This document shows, piece by piece, positions 22,240 through 32,129 of a stretch of DNA of 39,549 bases (position 1 is its first letter; each line of letters opens with the position of its first letter). The stretch spans positions 1-39,549 of the forward strand of contig QANT01000514.1 in NCBI GenBank assembly GCA_003254885.1. Reading direction: 5' to 3'. The notes below the pieces were generated by a model. The model saw nothing but the letters and a program-made list of their open reading frames with translations, had not been told where the DNA came from and ran no database searches. The stretch comes from Purshia tridentata (taxonomy: Eukaryota > Streptophyta > Magnoliopsida > Rosales > Rosaceae). The position numbers and the translations under genes were made by a program.

Positions 22240-24774
22240 CTAACTTGATGGTATCCATAATCTGCAGGAGTGTAGGTTGGGTAGCTGCAAATCAGTATTC
22301 AACGAGATTGATGAGTAATTAATGATGATATTCAGAAAATTTCTTTATAAATATAATGACATTGAATATTTTAATTTCTTTCCAAGAAATTAGGTAAGAA
22401 GTTAAAAGGTAGTTTCACTAGTTGGAGAAACTGGTAACATATGATAAATTTATGTTAATGCGTGCCTTCTTATTCCCCTAAATTTGGTTTTATGGTGATA
22501 TAAAATATTCATCGATCTACATGATAGAAAGCAAACATGACTTCATTGTCAATTTAGTCATTAAAAATTTATTGCACCTGACAAAAACGTGATGTTATGA
22601 ATTCACTCTAATTTCATATATATAGATTTCTTCAAGTGTGTGATTACATATAAAACTTTTTAATTGAGATATAAATTGAGAACTTGAACTTAGCAAATTA
22701 TCAATTGTTCAATCGTTAGTTCATGTCCAATGCATCCACACATGGCATGTAAATTGAATTATCAAATTAAATACATCTTTTAATTTGCAGCATATCTGTT
22801 TAGCTGAAACTGAACCATACAATTAAAGTTTGAAAACAAAAAACACATAGGAAGCACCACCCTATAGTCAAGTGATGAAGACAATGATAACCACATTGAA
22901 CAGAACAAGAATATACCTATCTGCAAAGCAAGATCGCTACTAAATCTATGTGTCATTGATCGCCCAAATGTCGCTCCGTTTTATCTTTTTTGTTTCGTAC
23001 AAATATTTACTCTTTATAGTCCATAGATAGAATAAAAAGAAATAGAAAAAATGAATATATAATAGCAAATAACTTGATAAGTACTATAGGGGGTACAAAA
23101 GAGTCGTTAATTAGATTTGTACATTGAAGTAGTAATTGATAGAGGACCAACATGACTACCACATTGCACAACCTTTACCCTACTTTTCTTTTCCATCTAT
23201 GTCAAAGGGTTTTTTTTTTTTTTTTTAATTTGAATAATATTTTATAAGTAGAGAGTATTTGTTATATTGTCATTTTTTTTATTAATAAAAAATTGTCATC
23301 TATAAATTTGGGCTTATGAGCTCCTCCCATAAAGGAGAGACTGAGTGCTATCGAAATCATTGGCTTATTTTTTTTTTGGTGGTCAAAATCATTGGCTTAT
23401 ATTATTGTAATTAATGGTATCACATATGATTTGCTACCCACCCAAAATGGGAGGGGTGCCTACTAACCCGAGGGCTTATGGCATACACGCTTAAGAAGTA
23501 TATTGCCCACCTAACTTAATTTTTGTCATACAACCAATTATTTTAATGTTTCTTTTGGCCACAAAAAAACAAAAAAAAAAAAACAATTATTTTAATGACA
23601 TGTTGAATTACAAACCCACACTACAATGCTTGGCACCAATCACCCAGCTTATATTATGGTTATTGTTCCTAAAATATAAGAAAATGCCTACTCGTATAAG
23701 GATGCATGTTATCATTTAATGTGCACGTATGATGAGGCATATCCATCAAAACTAGGTAGGTCTTATGGCTCTAGGGGTGTCCTTATGCCCCCGTAAGTTT
23801 ATGCCATTTGGAGGAGAACACATAGAGCACCCCACCTCCATTACTAGGGTCAATTAATATGATTTTTATTTGCTATTTACCAACTGTACCAAGAAAATAT
23901 TTAATGAAACTTTTAAAAATGAAAGGACACCACGTCTATCTACTGCAATTTTCTCTTTTTAATTCACTGCATGGACCATTTCTCAACCCCAAAACAAAGA
24001 ACACAAAAAAATAAAACTAAAAAGTAACCCCTTACCTGTGAGATGGATACATAATAGGCTGCGGCGGTAACGGCGGTGGCAATGGCTGCACTCCGCCAAA
24101 GTAACCCCTTACCTGTGAGATGGATACATAATAGGCTGCGGAGGCGGTAACGGCGGTGGCAATGGCTGCACTCCGCCGCCATAGGACGGCAAAGCAGCAA
24201 CTGCTTGTGGTAGAACTCCACTTCCCTGATATGGACTGCCTCCTTGGTTTCTTCCTGTACATATCCAAAGTATTATGAAATTTATTCATTTTCAAGTAGT
24301 CCAAGAAATTGCAATTGATTTAATTAATGAAACATATAATATATATAATGTACCTCTAGGGGGTGAAGGTCGAGGCCGACCCAATGAAGCAATGTTGCAA
24401 TTTGCTCTTCTTCCATCGATGACAGGGTTTGGATTCGCACAAGCCCTCCTTGCCGATTCGGAATCACGAAAAGTCACCTACTCGATCATCGATCATTTGA
24501 TTACAACCCAAATTAAGTGTTTGAACAAACATATATATATATATGATGATCGAGTGAGGTGAGGGTGAGGTGATTTATCAAAAACACTTACAAATCCATA
24601 TCCTTTAGACTTTCCAGTATTCTTGTCTGTGATGATAACAGCCTCAAGAATCTCTCCGAACTGCTCGAAATAGCTGCGCATTTCCTCGGTGGGTGTCTCC
24701 CAAGCTAGTCCTCCAACAAACACTTTGGTGAACGTGGTGTCTCCGAATTGGGATCGGTAATGTGGGTGAGCCAT
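19845..24774 (-). CDS. RNA-binding protein with one RRM, ARP1-like
   Basis: A single-RRM protein resembling Arabidopsis ARP1 (ABA-regulated RNA-binding protein 1) and RBM24/38-like plant proteins, probably acting on mRNA. Exons on the minus strand: 24774-24592, 24477-24354, 24254-24113, 22284-22245, 22145-21869 and 19924-19845. All junctions are GT-AG and the phases agree, giving 281 residues. RNP2 (VFVGGL) is at residues 18-23 and RNP1 (KGYGFVTF) at 57-64, split by intron 1. The tail after about residue 100 is rich in Pro, Gln, Tyr and Ser, low-complexity and possibly prone to condensation. The last exon encodes a short [13 protein letters not shown] tail after a 1.9-kb intron. Exon 5 begins with a GCAGCAG acceptor, so one Gln may be optional. 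Exon 3 lies at a tandem duplication that repeats its 3' end and donor site; only the upstream donor keeps the frame, since reading past it meets TAA at once. Confidence 0.9.
20013..20052. repeat. (GA)n microsatellite in last intron of RRM gene
   Basis: About twenty GA dinucleotides in a row. It lies in the 1.9-kb final intron, about 90 bases after the acceptor side in plus coordinates. It is likely to be length-polymorphic. Confidence 0.9.
22212..22239. repeat. (GA)n microsatellite near exon 4 donor of RRM gene
   Basis: Fourteen GA units, which on the gene's strand form a CT tract starting a few bases after the GTTAGT donor of the 40-nt exon 4. A pyrimidine tract so close to a weak donor beside a very short exon could affect its inclusion; that is inference. 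Confidence 0.85.
23354..23400. mobile_element. Ultra-short LINE-like tail (reverse) with 15-bp target duplication
   Basis: AAATCATTGGCTTAT occurs at 23354-23368 and 23386-23400, flanking a T run followed by GGTGGTC, which in reverse is GACCACC plus an A tail. This has the form of a nearly complete 5' truncation of a LINE inserted in the minus orientation. It lies in intron 3 of the RRM gene. Confidence 0.65.
23535..23597. mobile_element. Ultra-short LINE-like tail with 14-bp target duplication
   Basis: CAATTATTTTAATG occurs at 23535-23548 and 23584-23597. Between them are TTTCTTTTGGCCAC and a long A-rich run. The GGCCA-then-A-tail ending matches the insert at 13214-13234, so the same LINE family is implicated. 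It lies in intron 3 of the RRM gene. Confidence 0.75.
24021..24177. repeat. 77/80-bp tandem duplication spanning an exon end and splice donor
   Basis: The unit AAAGTAACCCCTTACCTGTG...CTCCGCC is present at 24021-24097 and 24098-24177, identical except for a 3-base difference in the GGCGGT stretch. On the minus strand each copy carries the last about 65 bases of RRM exon 3 and the GTAAGG donor. Confidence 0.92.
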
Positions 24775-26655
24775 ATTGGCGAGTAGATCATCAAAATCAC
24801 AACCAGATTATATGATCGATGTCACTGTTTTTGCATCAACCAGAGTATTATACCCTTTGCTGTATGTATGCGCTCTATTAATTAGTTGCCAAACAATTCA
24901 CTAAGCCCAAGTGTGGTCTCTTCTTCTACATCTTTCTCTGGCTCTATATGTGCCTCCATCGTCGCCATCATTAGTTTGAAATGTTGTTGTTGGAATTTCT
25001 GTAAAATATTTGATGGGCAGTTTGAAATGGAGAGGGGGGTTTGGTTGGTTGATTGAGTGAGAGAGAGAAAGAAATAGAAAGCATCCGACAGCTGCAAACG
25101 CTGATTTGCTGGATATGAATGAATTAGAAGATGGAGGGGTTGGCTTTGTAATACCGAATGACAGCTGCGAGACTAACGCACTTGAATTAATGTGTCCTCC
25201 CTGTCTCTTTGCATTAATATACCCTCCCACCCTCCAATCAAATATTATTAATCCACTCCCATTTTTAATTCTCTATTTACTTGCTCTTTGTGTTCTTCTC
25301 CATCTTGCTTTTTTCCTTTTTCTTTTTTCTATATAAAGTGAGAAAACTCAAATTTAAACCCCCTCAAAAATTGGGAAATAGAAATATCACTAAATTCGGA
25401 GCTAATTGATACAACCTCTTAATCTCAATTATCCAGTCCCAAAAAAAATCAATGTCACACCCAAAAAACACATAATATATTTGTTCAAGTGTGGACATCT
25501 AAACATTTTTTTTTTCTTTTTCAAGAATCATTTTTGTGGATAAATCGAATAATTTAAAAAAAAATATTTAGTCATTTGATTATCATAATCATCATTTCAA
25601 TCAATTTTATTAAGCAAATTGTATTTGTCTGCATATAATATATCAATTTTCAATTTAACTAATTTTTGTAAGGATGACTTATCAAAGTATATTAAAAATG
25701 AATCATTTTAATCATTATACTATATTGTAGGACGGTCAAAATAGTCAAAATAAAGACAGGCATATACAGATTTATTTATTTATTAATGTGAAGGTTCACA
25801 CTTGATTTTTTTAATTACTATACTTTATCTGTAATTAGCTCTTTTTTTATGATTATTGTTACAAGGTGTGGGTATCAGATACCCCAACATTTGCACTCAT
25901 TGTGGGTCTGATCTGCTAGCTAAGGTAGGCCCCTTTAAGATGGACCATCAGATCATCATCGAGTTGCCACTTTTGCATCGAGAAATGATTCAGTGGATGT
26001 ACTCTGTTGGATAATCAGAATAATAATAAAAAAGCTCTTCATATAGTGCTAAAAGTAGTTCATATGGTGCTGCTGATCGAGCACTACAAAATAATGAGTT
26101 TAATTGGTTCTTGCCATTTTTTAATCTGTTTATTTCTGGATCGAAGCATTGAAAAACTGACAATTGGGTTGCTCCAAAGGAGCTCAATTAATGTTATATT
26201 TTACTCTGCGCATGTTAAACTTAGCTGGTTATGGTCAAAAGAACAGCTAATTTTAGTTTATAAAGATTTAATCTTTTTTCTCTTTTCTTATTCATGAACT
26301 GCTTCTAAATGCTAATCAAATATTCCCACATGATCCCATGTTCCCCAACTATCTAATCATAAGCTGTTTACAAAGCCAACTTCCAAACAAGAAAACAACC
26401 GAAAGAAAACAGTAGTTAAGATTACAAAACCAATGGGTTACAGAATGCAGATAAAAAGTCATGTGCATTAATACAAAAATCAAAATCTGAACTACTATTT
26501 ATAAATTATATTCGTGTCCATCTGCATCGAATCATTCCCAATCGTTGGTCATAATCATTAATTAACTCAAAAGTTGAAGCTCTTGTGCTGTATTATTATA
26601 TGCTAATGGAAGACCATTATCTTGTCCATAAGCTAATCACCATGCGAGCCACAAA
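24775..26655. other. RRM gene 5' region and gene-free spacer
   Basis: Just upstream of the minus-strand start codon (24774) the sequence should hold the leader and promoter; CT/GA-rich runs near 25030-25080 fit a plant leader. Beyond about 25350 the sequence is AT-rich without genes or clear repeats. Short frames around 25106 and 26007 have no domain and ordinary non-coding composition. Confidence 0.4.
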
Positions 26656-26677
26656 CTCTCTCTCTCTCTCTCTCTCT
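26656..26677. repeat. (CT)n microsatellite
   Basis: Eleven CT units in an AT-rich gene-free region. No gene lies nearby. Confidence 0.85.
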
Positions 26678-26734
26678 GTGGGCTCATGACTTTTGAGGAT
26701 ATTTTGACATTCCAACGTGGGATTACTTGCAGGG

Positions 26735-27135
26735 CGGACCCATAAGTTTTTTCTTTATAGGGGTGGAATGAAGAAGTTTTCAAATATTTTTATTAGAAAA
26801 GAAAAATTGGTGAACAATATTTTCATTTATGAAAGAAATACTATATTACAAATTATAATTATCCACGACGACGCCACTTTATAGCATCATTATTAATATT
26901 ATCAAATATATATTTTTAAATTGAAAAGAGGTTAGGGATTTCAAATTTGAAATTAATTTGGAGGTTTTTTTCTCTGATAAAGAACGCATCCTTCTTTTCA
27001 TTACAGTGTTGCTATTTGTTTTTTTTTTCCAATGACACTACCCAAACGATGTCTTTTTGGGCAGGTCATTTAGTTAAAAAAAAAGGCTAACTTGTCTTTC
27101 TTCCTCCTCCCACGAGTTCGTCCTGCTTGCCTTAG
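26735..27135. mobile_element. Possible degenerate hAT-like fragment
   Basis: CAGGGCGGACCCATAAG at about 26732 resembles the hAT-like left ends at 2040 and 10227. A weak reverse match may lie near 27110-27125 (ACGAGTTCGTCCTGCTTG). No reliable 8-bp duplication is visible, so the right boundary is a guess. Confidence 0.3.
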
Positions 27136-27156
27136 CTAGCCTCTCAAATATCATCT

Positions 27157-27355
27157 TTGGTAAAAACAGGAAAATAAAAAATTGTTCAGTTATTTAATTA
27201 CAATTGTGTTTGTTTAATCTAACAATTATTAATTTGATTGAATTTTCAAATATTTTTATTAGAAAAGAAAAATTGGTAAAAACAGGAAAATAAAAAATTG
27301 TTCAGTTATTTAATTACAATTATGTTTGTTTAATCTAACAATTATTAATTTGATT
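27157..27355. repeat. 116-bp tandem duplication
   Basis: TTGGTAAAAACAGGAAAATA and the following sequence to ATTAATTTGATTGA occur at 27157 and 27273, nearly identical. The spacer part, TTTTCAAATATTTTTATTAG plus GAAAAGAAAAATTGGT, is itself a copy of 26778-26814, about 440 bp upstream, showing a compound duplication history. Confidence 0.85.
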
Positions 27356-28182
27356 GATTATTACATGAATAATCCTATCACTAAAGGAAGGGATAAATGA
27401 TGTGACAAACTTTATTTGTAGTGTCGTGTAAGATTTTAGGCCTCTAATAGATGATGTAAACTCATAGTCAATTTGGTCTAGTATATAACCAATATCAAAT
27501 TAGAGCAAATTGGGACCCATGGCCACCTACAATTCAATGGACAAAAAATCTGACATTTTCATTATTTCATCAATTCTAATAAAGTAAATTTTACCAACAC
27601 AAATGAATAATATTTACTCTAACTATTTGCCTCATATTGGAGTGAAAAAATTTTCATGTTAAATTGCAATATAGATTTATAAATTACACATTTAGCCTAT
27701 ACATTTGCCATCCTCATTGAAATGCTTTAAAAAAAAATCTAAAAAATAAACCGTTTGAATATATTATTAAATTTCATTAGAAATTACAAAGGAGGGTCGG
27801 TGTTGGGTAGTGTATAACTGCAAGTGAGTTTTTTATTGTAAACCTGTGATGAGCTGCAGAGAGAGCAGACGCACGCACAATGAGCTCGGTCGCAGTCATT
27901 ATGTTGCTTGTTGACAGCGTTAGAGACGAGGAGGAGACAGACAGCTATATATATGACTTGTTTTTGTATGAATTAATAGTCCGTGAACTGGCACTACTAC
28001 TCCTCTCCGCGTGGGGTCTATGAGCTGGATATCCATCTAGGCATCTTCTCTCTCTCTCATTTGCATTATATATGTTTATGGGTGACCCTCCTTGCCTGCA
28101 CCAATCAATGGCTATTTAAAGCTGCACTGCACTGGACTGGGCTGCACTGCAGTCACGACCCCAAATAGCATTTGATCAGCAG

Positions 28183-28196
28183 AAAAAAAAAAAAAN

Positions 28197-28229
<33 letters not shown>
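28183..28229. repeat. Long poly-A tract with an undetermined base
   Basis: A run of about 47 A with N at 28196. It could be a retroposon tail or simply a homopolymer; no flanking target duplication is evident, and the N marks uncertain base-calling. Confidence 0.8.
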
Positions 28230-28231
<2 letters not shown>

Positions 28232-28441
28232 AGCATTCTCTGTGACTTTAATGTCCTCAAAGCTCTCCCACTAATGGCAGCAGTTATGTACTCATGTTGC
28301 ATATACCTCATCCTATACCCCAAAAGCAAGACTGCAACCAACCTTTTCTCATCAGTACTCATCAGCCTTCATCATATGATATTCAAAAATTTGAATATAT
28401 TCTTCGACTGTTTGACCTTTTTTATCTTTCTCACTTTTCAC

Positions 28442-28849
28442 CTAAAGGTGTCAAATGGGCTGGGCCGGGCCATTAAGTTCATCGTGCTCGTGTCATGTCT
28501 TAAATGGACCGGCCCATGAGCTTTTTTTTTCTTTTTATATTTTAGGGTAAAAAAATTAATTTTATGATATATATTTTTATTTGTGATTAAGTATTACTAT
28601 TTTTTTGCATAAAAATTAAATATTCTTATTGAAAATTTTTTAAAAAATGGAAAAAACAATGTTAATAGAGTCGTGCCTAATTTCGTGCTCGTGCTCGTGC
28701 TGTGCTTGACCAGTATCATGGTTGTGCCCGGCTTGGCCCATTTACTCTAACGGGCTAAAAACTTCGACCCGGCTTGGCCCAGCCCAGCCCATTTACTAGT
28801 GCCATATCGTGCCGTGCTCAGGCCGGCCCGACCCGTTTGACACATTTAC
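28442..28849. mobile_element. hAT-like MITE, GC-rich GGCCCGGC-type
   Basis: The left end reads TAAAGGTGTCAAATGGGC and the right end in reverse reads TAAATGTGTCAAACGGGT, giving a terminal inverted repeat of about 18 bp. TTTCAC lies outside on both sides, probably part of an 8-bp duplication with a mismatch. The interior is rich in GGCCGGGCC, GTGCTCGTGC and CAGCCCAGCCC motifs near the ends with an AT-rich middle, a common plant hAT-type MITE layout. Confidence 0.7.
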
Positions 28850-30178
28850 CTTTCACGGCACGAGAAGATGATGAGACAGAGAGCATGGTGGTGATTCACC
28901 TTTATACAGCATGTTAATTTAACTCTTAATTTGTACATAGTAGCATATATATATTTTGTTGTATTAATTAAGTATAGTTCATTTGACTCCAAAAAAAACT
29001 ATATATAATTTCTTAGATCGAACATCTCCAATATGTGCGGCAAATTTAGACTATTGGATCCTTGGACTTGTAATATATGGTTGAAAATAAAAATCAAGCA
29101 ACACGATACGTACCGAAAAGATTTATTTTCTTTTCCAAAAAGGATTCTTTAATTCTTGTTCAAAACTCGAAACCTAAAGAGCTAGCCTAAACTAAATATT
29201 TGATCAATATAAACACCAAGCTCAAAACTAGCTTGAAAGAGCCTAAATTCGTTTGAACCCTAAATATATTGGACGAGTATTGAACTTTAGGTTTTTATAT
29301 AATCAATCTAAACCACAAATCCCAATTGTTACACTTTTGCAAAACCTATAAATCGGGATATAGAAGCTGACTTGGTATCTCAAAAGAGAGTTCATGCCAT
29401 GAAAATAGAGAAATTTTTATGTGATGAAGTATAAAAGCGTATTTGTTATCATATTATTGGATTGAGATACCAACTTAACCATATCTTTGTTGAAGAGAAG
29501 TTTCTCTCGTCAACAAGAACTCTCAACCAACCTGGCAACCCATATATGATATTGGTCTCTCATTCCTATTAGTTGGTAATAAAAGCCTATTTGCACCAGA
29601 TTCCAGTCCTTGTCATTGGTGTTCATATTTATTCAGACAGCTGGTTGTACGTGTAATCTTGAAAAGGGAATACTTGTCCAAACAACTATCCTTGTAAGTA
29701 AATACAACCATCAACCGCTGACCATTATTCCCAGCAATTTATAGGCCTTAAAGTTAAATGTTAATGCCTCAAATTGCTTGTACGTGAAATTAACAAAATC
29801 AAATTAAGCAATAGGCGCAAACGGTTTGGTGAGACAAGTTGGATTGTCACTGACTTCAGCAGATGAACAATAAAGGTCCCAATGAAACCTTATAAAGGTA
29901 AATAAGTTCTGAGCCAATAATTTCAGGATTTTGTTAGGTCACTCACAACTCACAAGCAAACCCACCATTAATTAGCTCTCTCAATTGTTCCTACTTGCCC
30001 ACTTAATTAAATACATTGAAATAGCACTATAAATACAAAGCTATATATTGACCCAACCTCCTACTGAAGGTCGTTGCAATCTATAAGACTATAACCAAGC
30101 CTCATGGGCTGAACTACTGAAGCGCTGGAGCGGTTTTGGGTTATCCATGATATTCGCATAAGTAAATACAATAGAAAG
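28850..30178. other. Gene-free stretch upstream of tRNA
   Basis: AT-rich, non-coding; no repeats noticed. The last bases before the tRNA (AATACAATAGAAAG) include a CAA motif about ten bases upstream, a feature often seen before plant tRNA genes and linked to Pol III initiation. Confidence 0.4.
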
Positions 30179-30263
30179 GGGGTGGTGGCGCAGTTGGCTA
30201 GCGCGTAGGTCTCATAGCTTCTGAGTGATCCTGAGGTCGAGAGTTCAAGCCTCTCTCACCCCA
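30179..30263 (+). tRNA. Elongator tRNA-Met (CAT) with 11-nt intron
   Basis: The 7-bp acceptor stem GGGGTGG pairs with TCACCCC before the discriminator A. The D arm is GCGC...GCGC and the T arm GAGAG-TTCAAGC-CTCTC. The anticodon CAT is at 30213-30215, followed by A37 and an intron GCTTCTGAGTG (30217-30227). After removal the anticodon stem closes TAGGT with TCCTG through G-U and U-U pairs, as in known plant elongator tRNA-Met. A-box and B-box Pol III promoter elements are internal. Genomic CCA is not encoded beyond the natural CCCCA end. It appears functional. Confidence 0.95.
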
Positions 30264-30268
30264 ACCCA

Positions 30269-30287
30269 ATTTTTTCTTTTTTTATTT
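30269..30287 (+). terminator. Pol III terminator downstream of tRNA-Met
   Basis: Two T runs of six and seven bases separated by one C start a few bases after the tRNA, the standard oligo-T stop for RNA polymerase III. Confidence 0.8.
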
Positions 30288-30343
30288 AAAGATGCGTTTG
30301 CTTTGTTTTATTTCTTTTTATTATTCTTGGGCCTCTCTACAGT

Positions 30344-30699
30344 CTTGGGCTTCTCTAATGAAGAATATTTCGACCCACAAATAGAACAAAACAACACTTT
30401 GCAGTCTGTCAAGGCTTGCATTGATTATCAGGAAACTTCAAGGTATAGAAGTTTTCTGCTCATGAAATGGAAAATAGAGCTGAAAACCAAGCCTAGATTC
30501 TTGGGCTTCTCTAATGAAGAATATTTCGACCCAAAAATAGAACAAAACAACACTTTGCAGCCTGTCAGGCTTGCATTGATTATCAGGAAACTTCAAGGTA
30601 TAGAAGTTTTCTGCTCATGAAATGGAAAATAGAAAACTTCAAGGTATAGAAGTTTTCTGCTCATGAAATGGAAAATAGAGCTGAAAAACAAGCCTAGAT
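30344..30699. repeat. 156-bp tandem duplication plus partial third copy
   Basis: CTTGGGCTTCTCTAATGAAG and about 135 further bases occur at 30344-30499 and 30500-30635 or so; a third partial unit (about 30633-30699) repeats only the CTTCAAGGTATAGAAG to AAGCCTAGATT end. A short frame runs through the first two copies but has no known domain; the copies shift frame relative to each other, so coding is unlikely. Confidence 0.85.
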
Positions 30700-30820
30700 T
30701 AATGGGGATGAGTAGACTAGTTTTTTTTTTTTTCATGGCAAAAAAATTTCAATATAAATTCATATTGGTTCTATGACACTGTATTTTAATTACTGTTCTT
30801 AAAACCAAAACTAAAGATAA

Positions 30821-30977
30821 GAGAATCTAATTGTATGTTTTAAGAGAATCTAATTGTATGTTTTAAGAGAATCTAATTGTATGTTTTAAGAGAATCTAAC
30901 TGTATGTTTTAAGGGAATCTAACTGTATGTTTTAAGGAAATCTAACTGTATGTTTTAAGAGAATCTAATTGTATGTA
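30821..30977. repeat. 23-bp minisatellite, about seven copies
   Basis: The unit GAGAATCTAATTGTATGTTT plus TAA repeats with period 23 at 30821, 30844, 30867, 30890, 30913, 30936 and 30959. The inner copies carry shared substitutions (CTAACTG for CTAATTG, and GGGAATC or GGAAATC), showing stepwise expansion. Confidence 0.93.
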
Positions 30978-31278
30978 TGATATTGTATGCCTCTGCTGCC
31001 CATTTTGGAAGTTAGCAGTGTGCAGTTAGCAAGTCTAATATTAGAAGAGGATCAATCATATCATAAAATAGTGATAGTGGTCCTTAATCTATTTTTTTTG
31101 CCCTCTCCTTCCTTCTCATTCATATTGGATATATCTGGTTGGTGCAATACTTAAATTGATTGAGTTGCATTCATGGTTGCTGCTGCCCCACCCAACTACA
31201 TTCTCTTAATTAAAATTCATATATCCCCTCAATCTTCACTGATTAAACAAGTTAAATTTGGTCACCCCTTAAAATAAA

Positions 31279-31993
31279 GAGAATGTGATGGGATGGGACT
31301 AATCAATCACCATTTTCACATAAATCAAATTTACTTATAACAAAGCTTTTGGTATTAACCCAAATGGTGAGAAGCTTTTTACTTACAAATTTACTTAGAA
31401 TTGCAAAGCTTTTGGTATCAATTTTCACCTCCTTGTATGGTGTTTTACAGCTAGCTGATGGTCTTCCAGTAGATTAAATTAATGTCTAGTACTTTTCACT
31501 TTTGGTTAGTTAATTAGTTTCAGTAGCAAGTAATTGTTGTGTTGCTTGTTGAGTTTTCTAGTTTTCTGTTATACTTCTATGTAGTATGTACTGCATTTTT
31601 TTACAGCTAGCTGATGGTCTTCCAGTAGATTAATGTCTAGTGCTTTTCACTTTTGGTTAGTTAATTAGTTTCAGTAGCAAGTAATTGTTCTGTTGCTTGT
31701 TGAGTTTTCTAGTTTTCTGTTATACTTCTATGTAGTATGTACTGCATTTTTTTTTTTCCCTTTAATCAAATTTGATATTGATTGGCCATAAAAAAAAAAC
31801 CCAAATGGTGAGAAATGGTGAAAAAATAGATTAAGATATATTAGACTAGACAAGAGTACTCCACCTTTATAGCAGAAATATTTTAAAAGTGATGCCCCTT
31901 AAAAGCTTCTCACCATTTGGGTTAATACCAAAAGCTTTGCTAGTAAATTTGATTTATGTGAAAATGGTGATCGATTAGTCCCATCACATTCTC
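31279..31993. mobile_element. Fold-back element with about 95-bp inverted arms and a duplicated core
   Basis: The left arm 31279-31379 (GAGAATGTGATGGG ... GAGAAGCTTTT) and right arm 31901-31993 are reverse complements with only small indels. The 520-bp centre holds a 156-bp tandem duplication and extra partial copies of the arm (about 31385-31427 and 31799-31815). No transposase frame and no clear target duplication are visible. Confidence 0.8.
31443..31751. repeat. 156-bp tandem duplication inside the fold-back element
   Basis: TTTTACAGCTAGCTGATGG onward to TAGTATGTACTGCATTTTT is present at 31443-31598 and 31599-31751; the second copy lacks a few bases (AAATTA) and has two substitutions. 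A near-identical pair implies a recent event after the arms formed. Confidence 0.9.
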
Positions 31994-32058
31994 ATAACGT
32001 TATGGAAATTGGACCTACAAGAAAAAGACTTAAAGCAAACAGATAATTAGGTGGGGTA

Positions 32059-32129
32059 GTAGGAATCATATTTAAGATGCAAAAACAGATGAATTAGGAA
32101 TCATATTTAACATGCAAAACCAGATGAAC
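32059..32129. repeat. 35-bp tandem duplication
   Basis: TAGGAATCATATTTAAGATG and the following GCAAAAACAGATGAA occur at 32059 and again at 32094 with two or three changes. Confidence 0.75.

Noticed and set aside
28172..28519. Open frame starting in a poly-lysine run
   Set aside because: It is the translation of a poly-A tract with an N and then of the left part of a MITE; no domain or gene structure.
30225..30620. 131-codon frame after the tRNA
   Set aside because: It starts inside the tRNA gene and runs through a 156-bp tandem repeat, whose copies fall into different frames; no known domain.
30821..30977. CRISPR-like array of regularly spaced repeats
   Set aside because: The repeats are head-to-tail without spacers and the genome is a plant's; it is a minisatellite.
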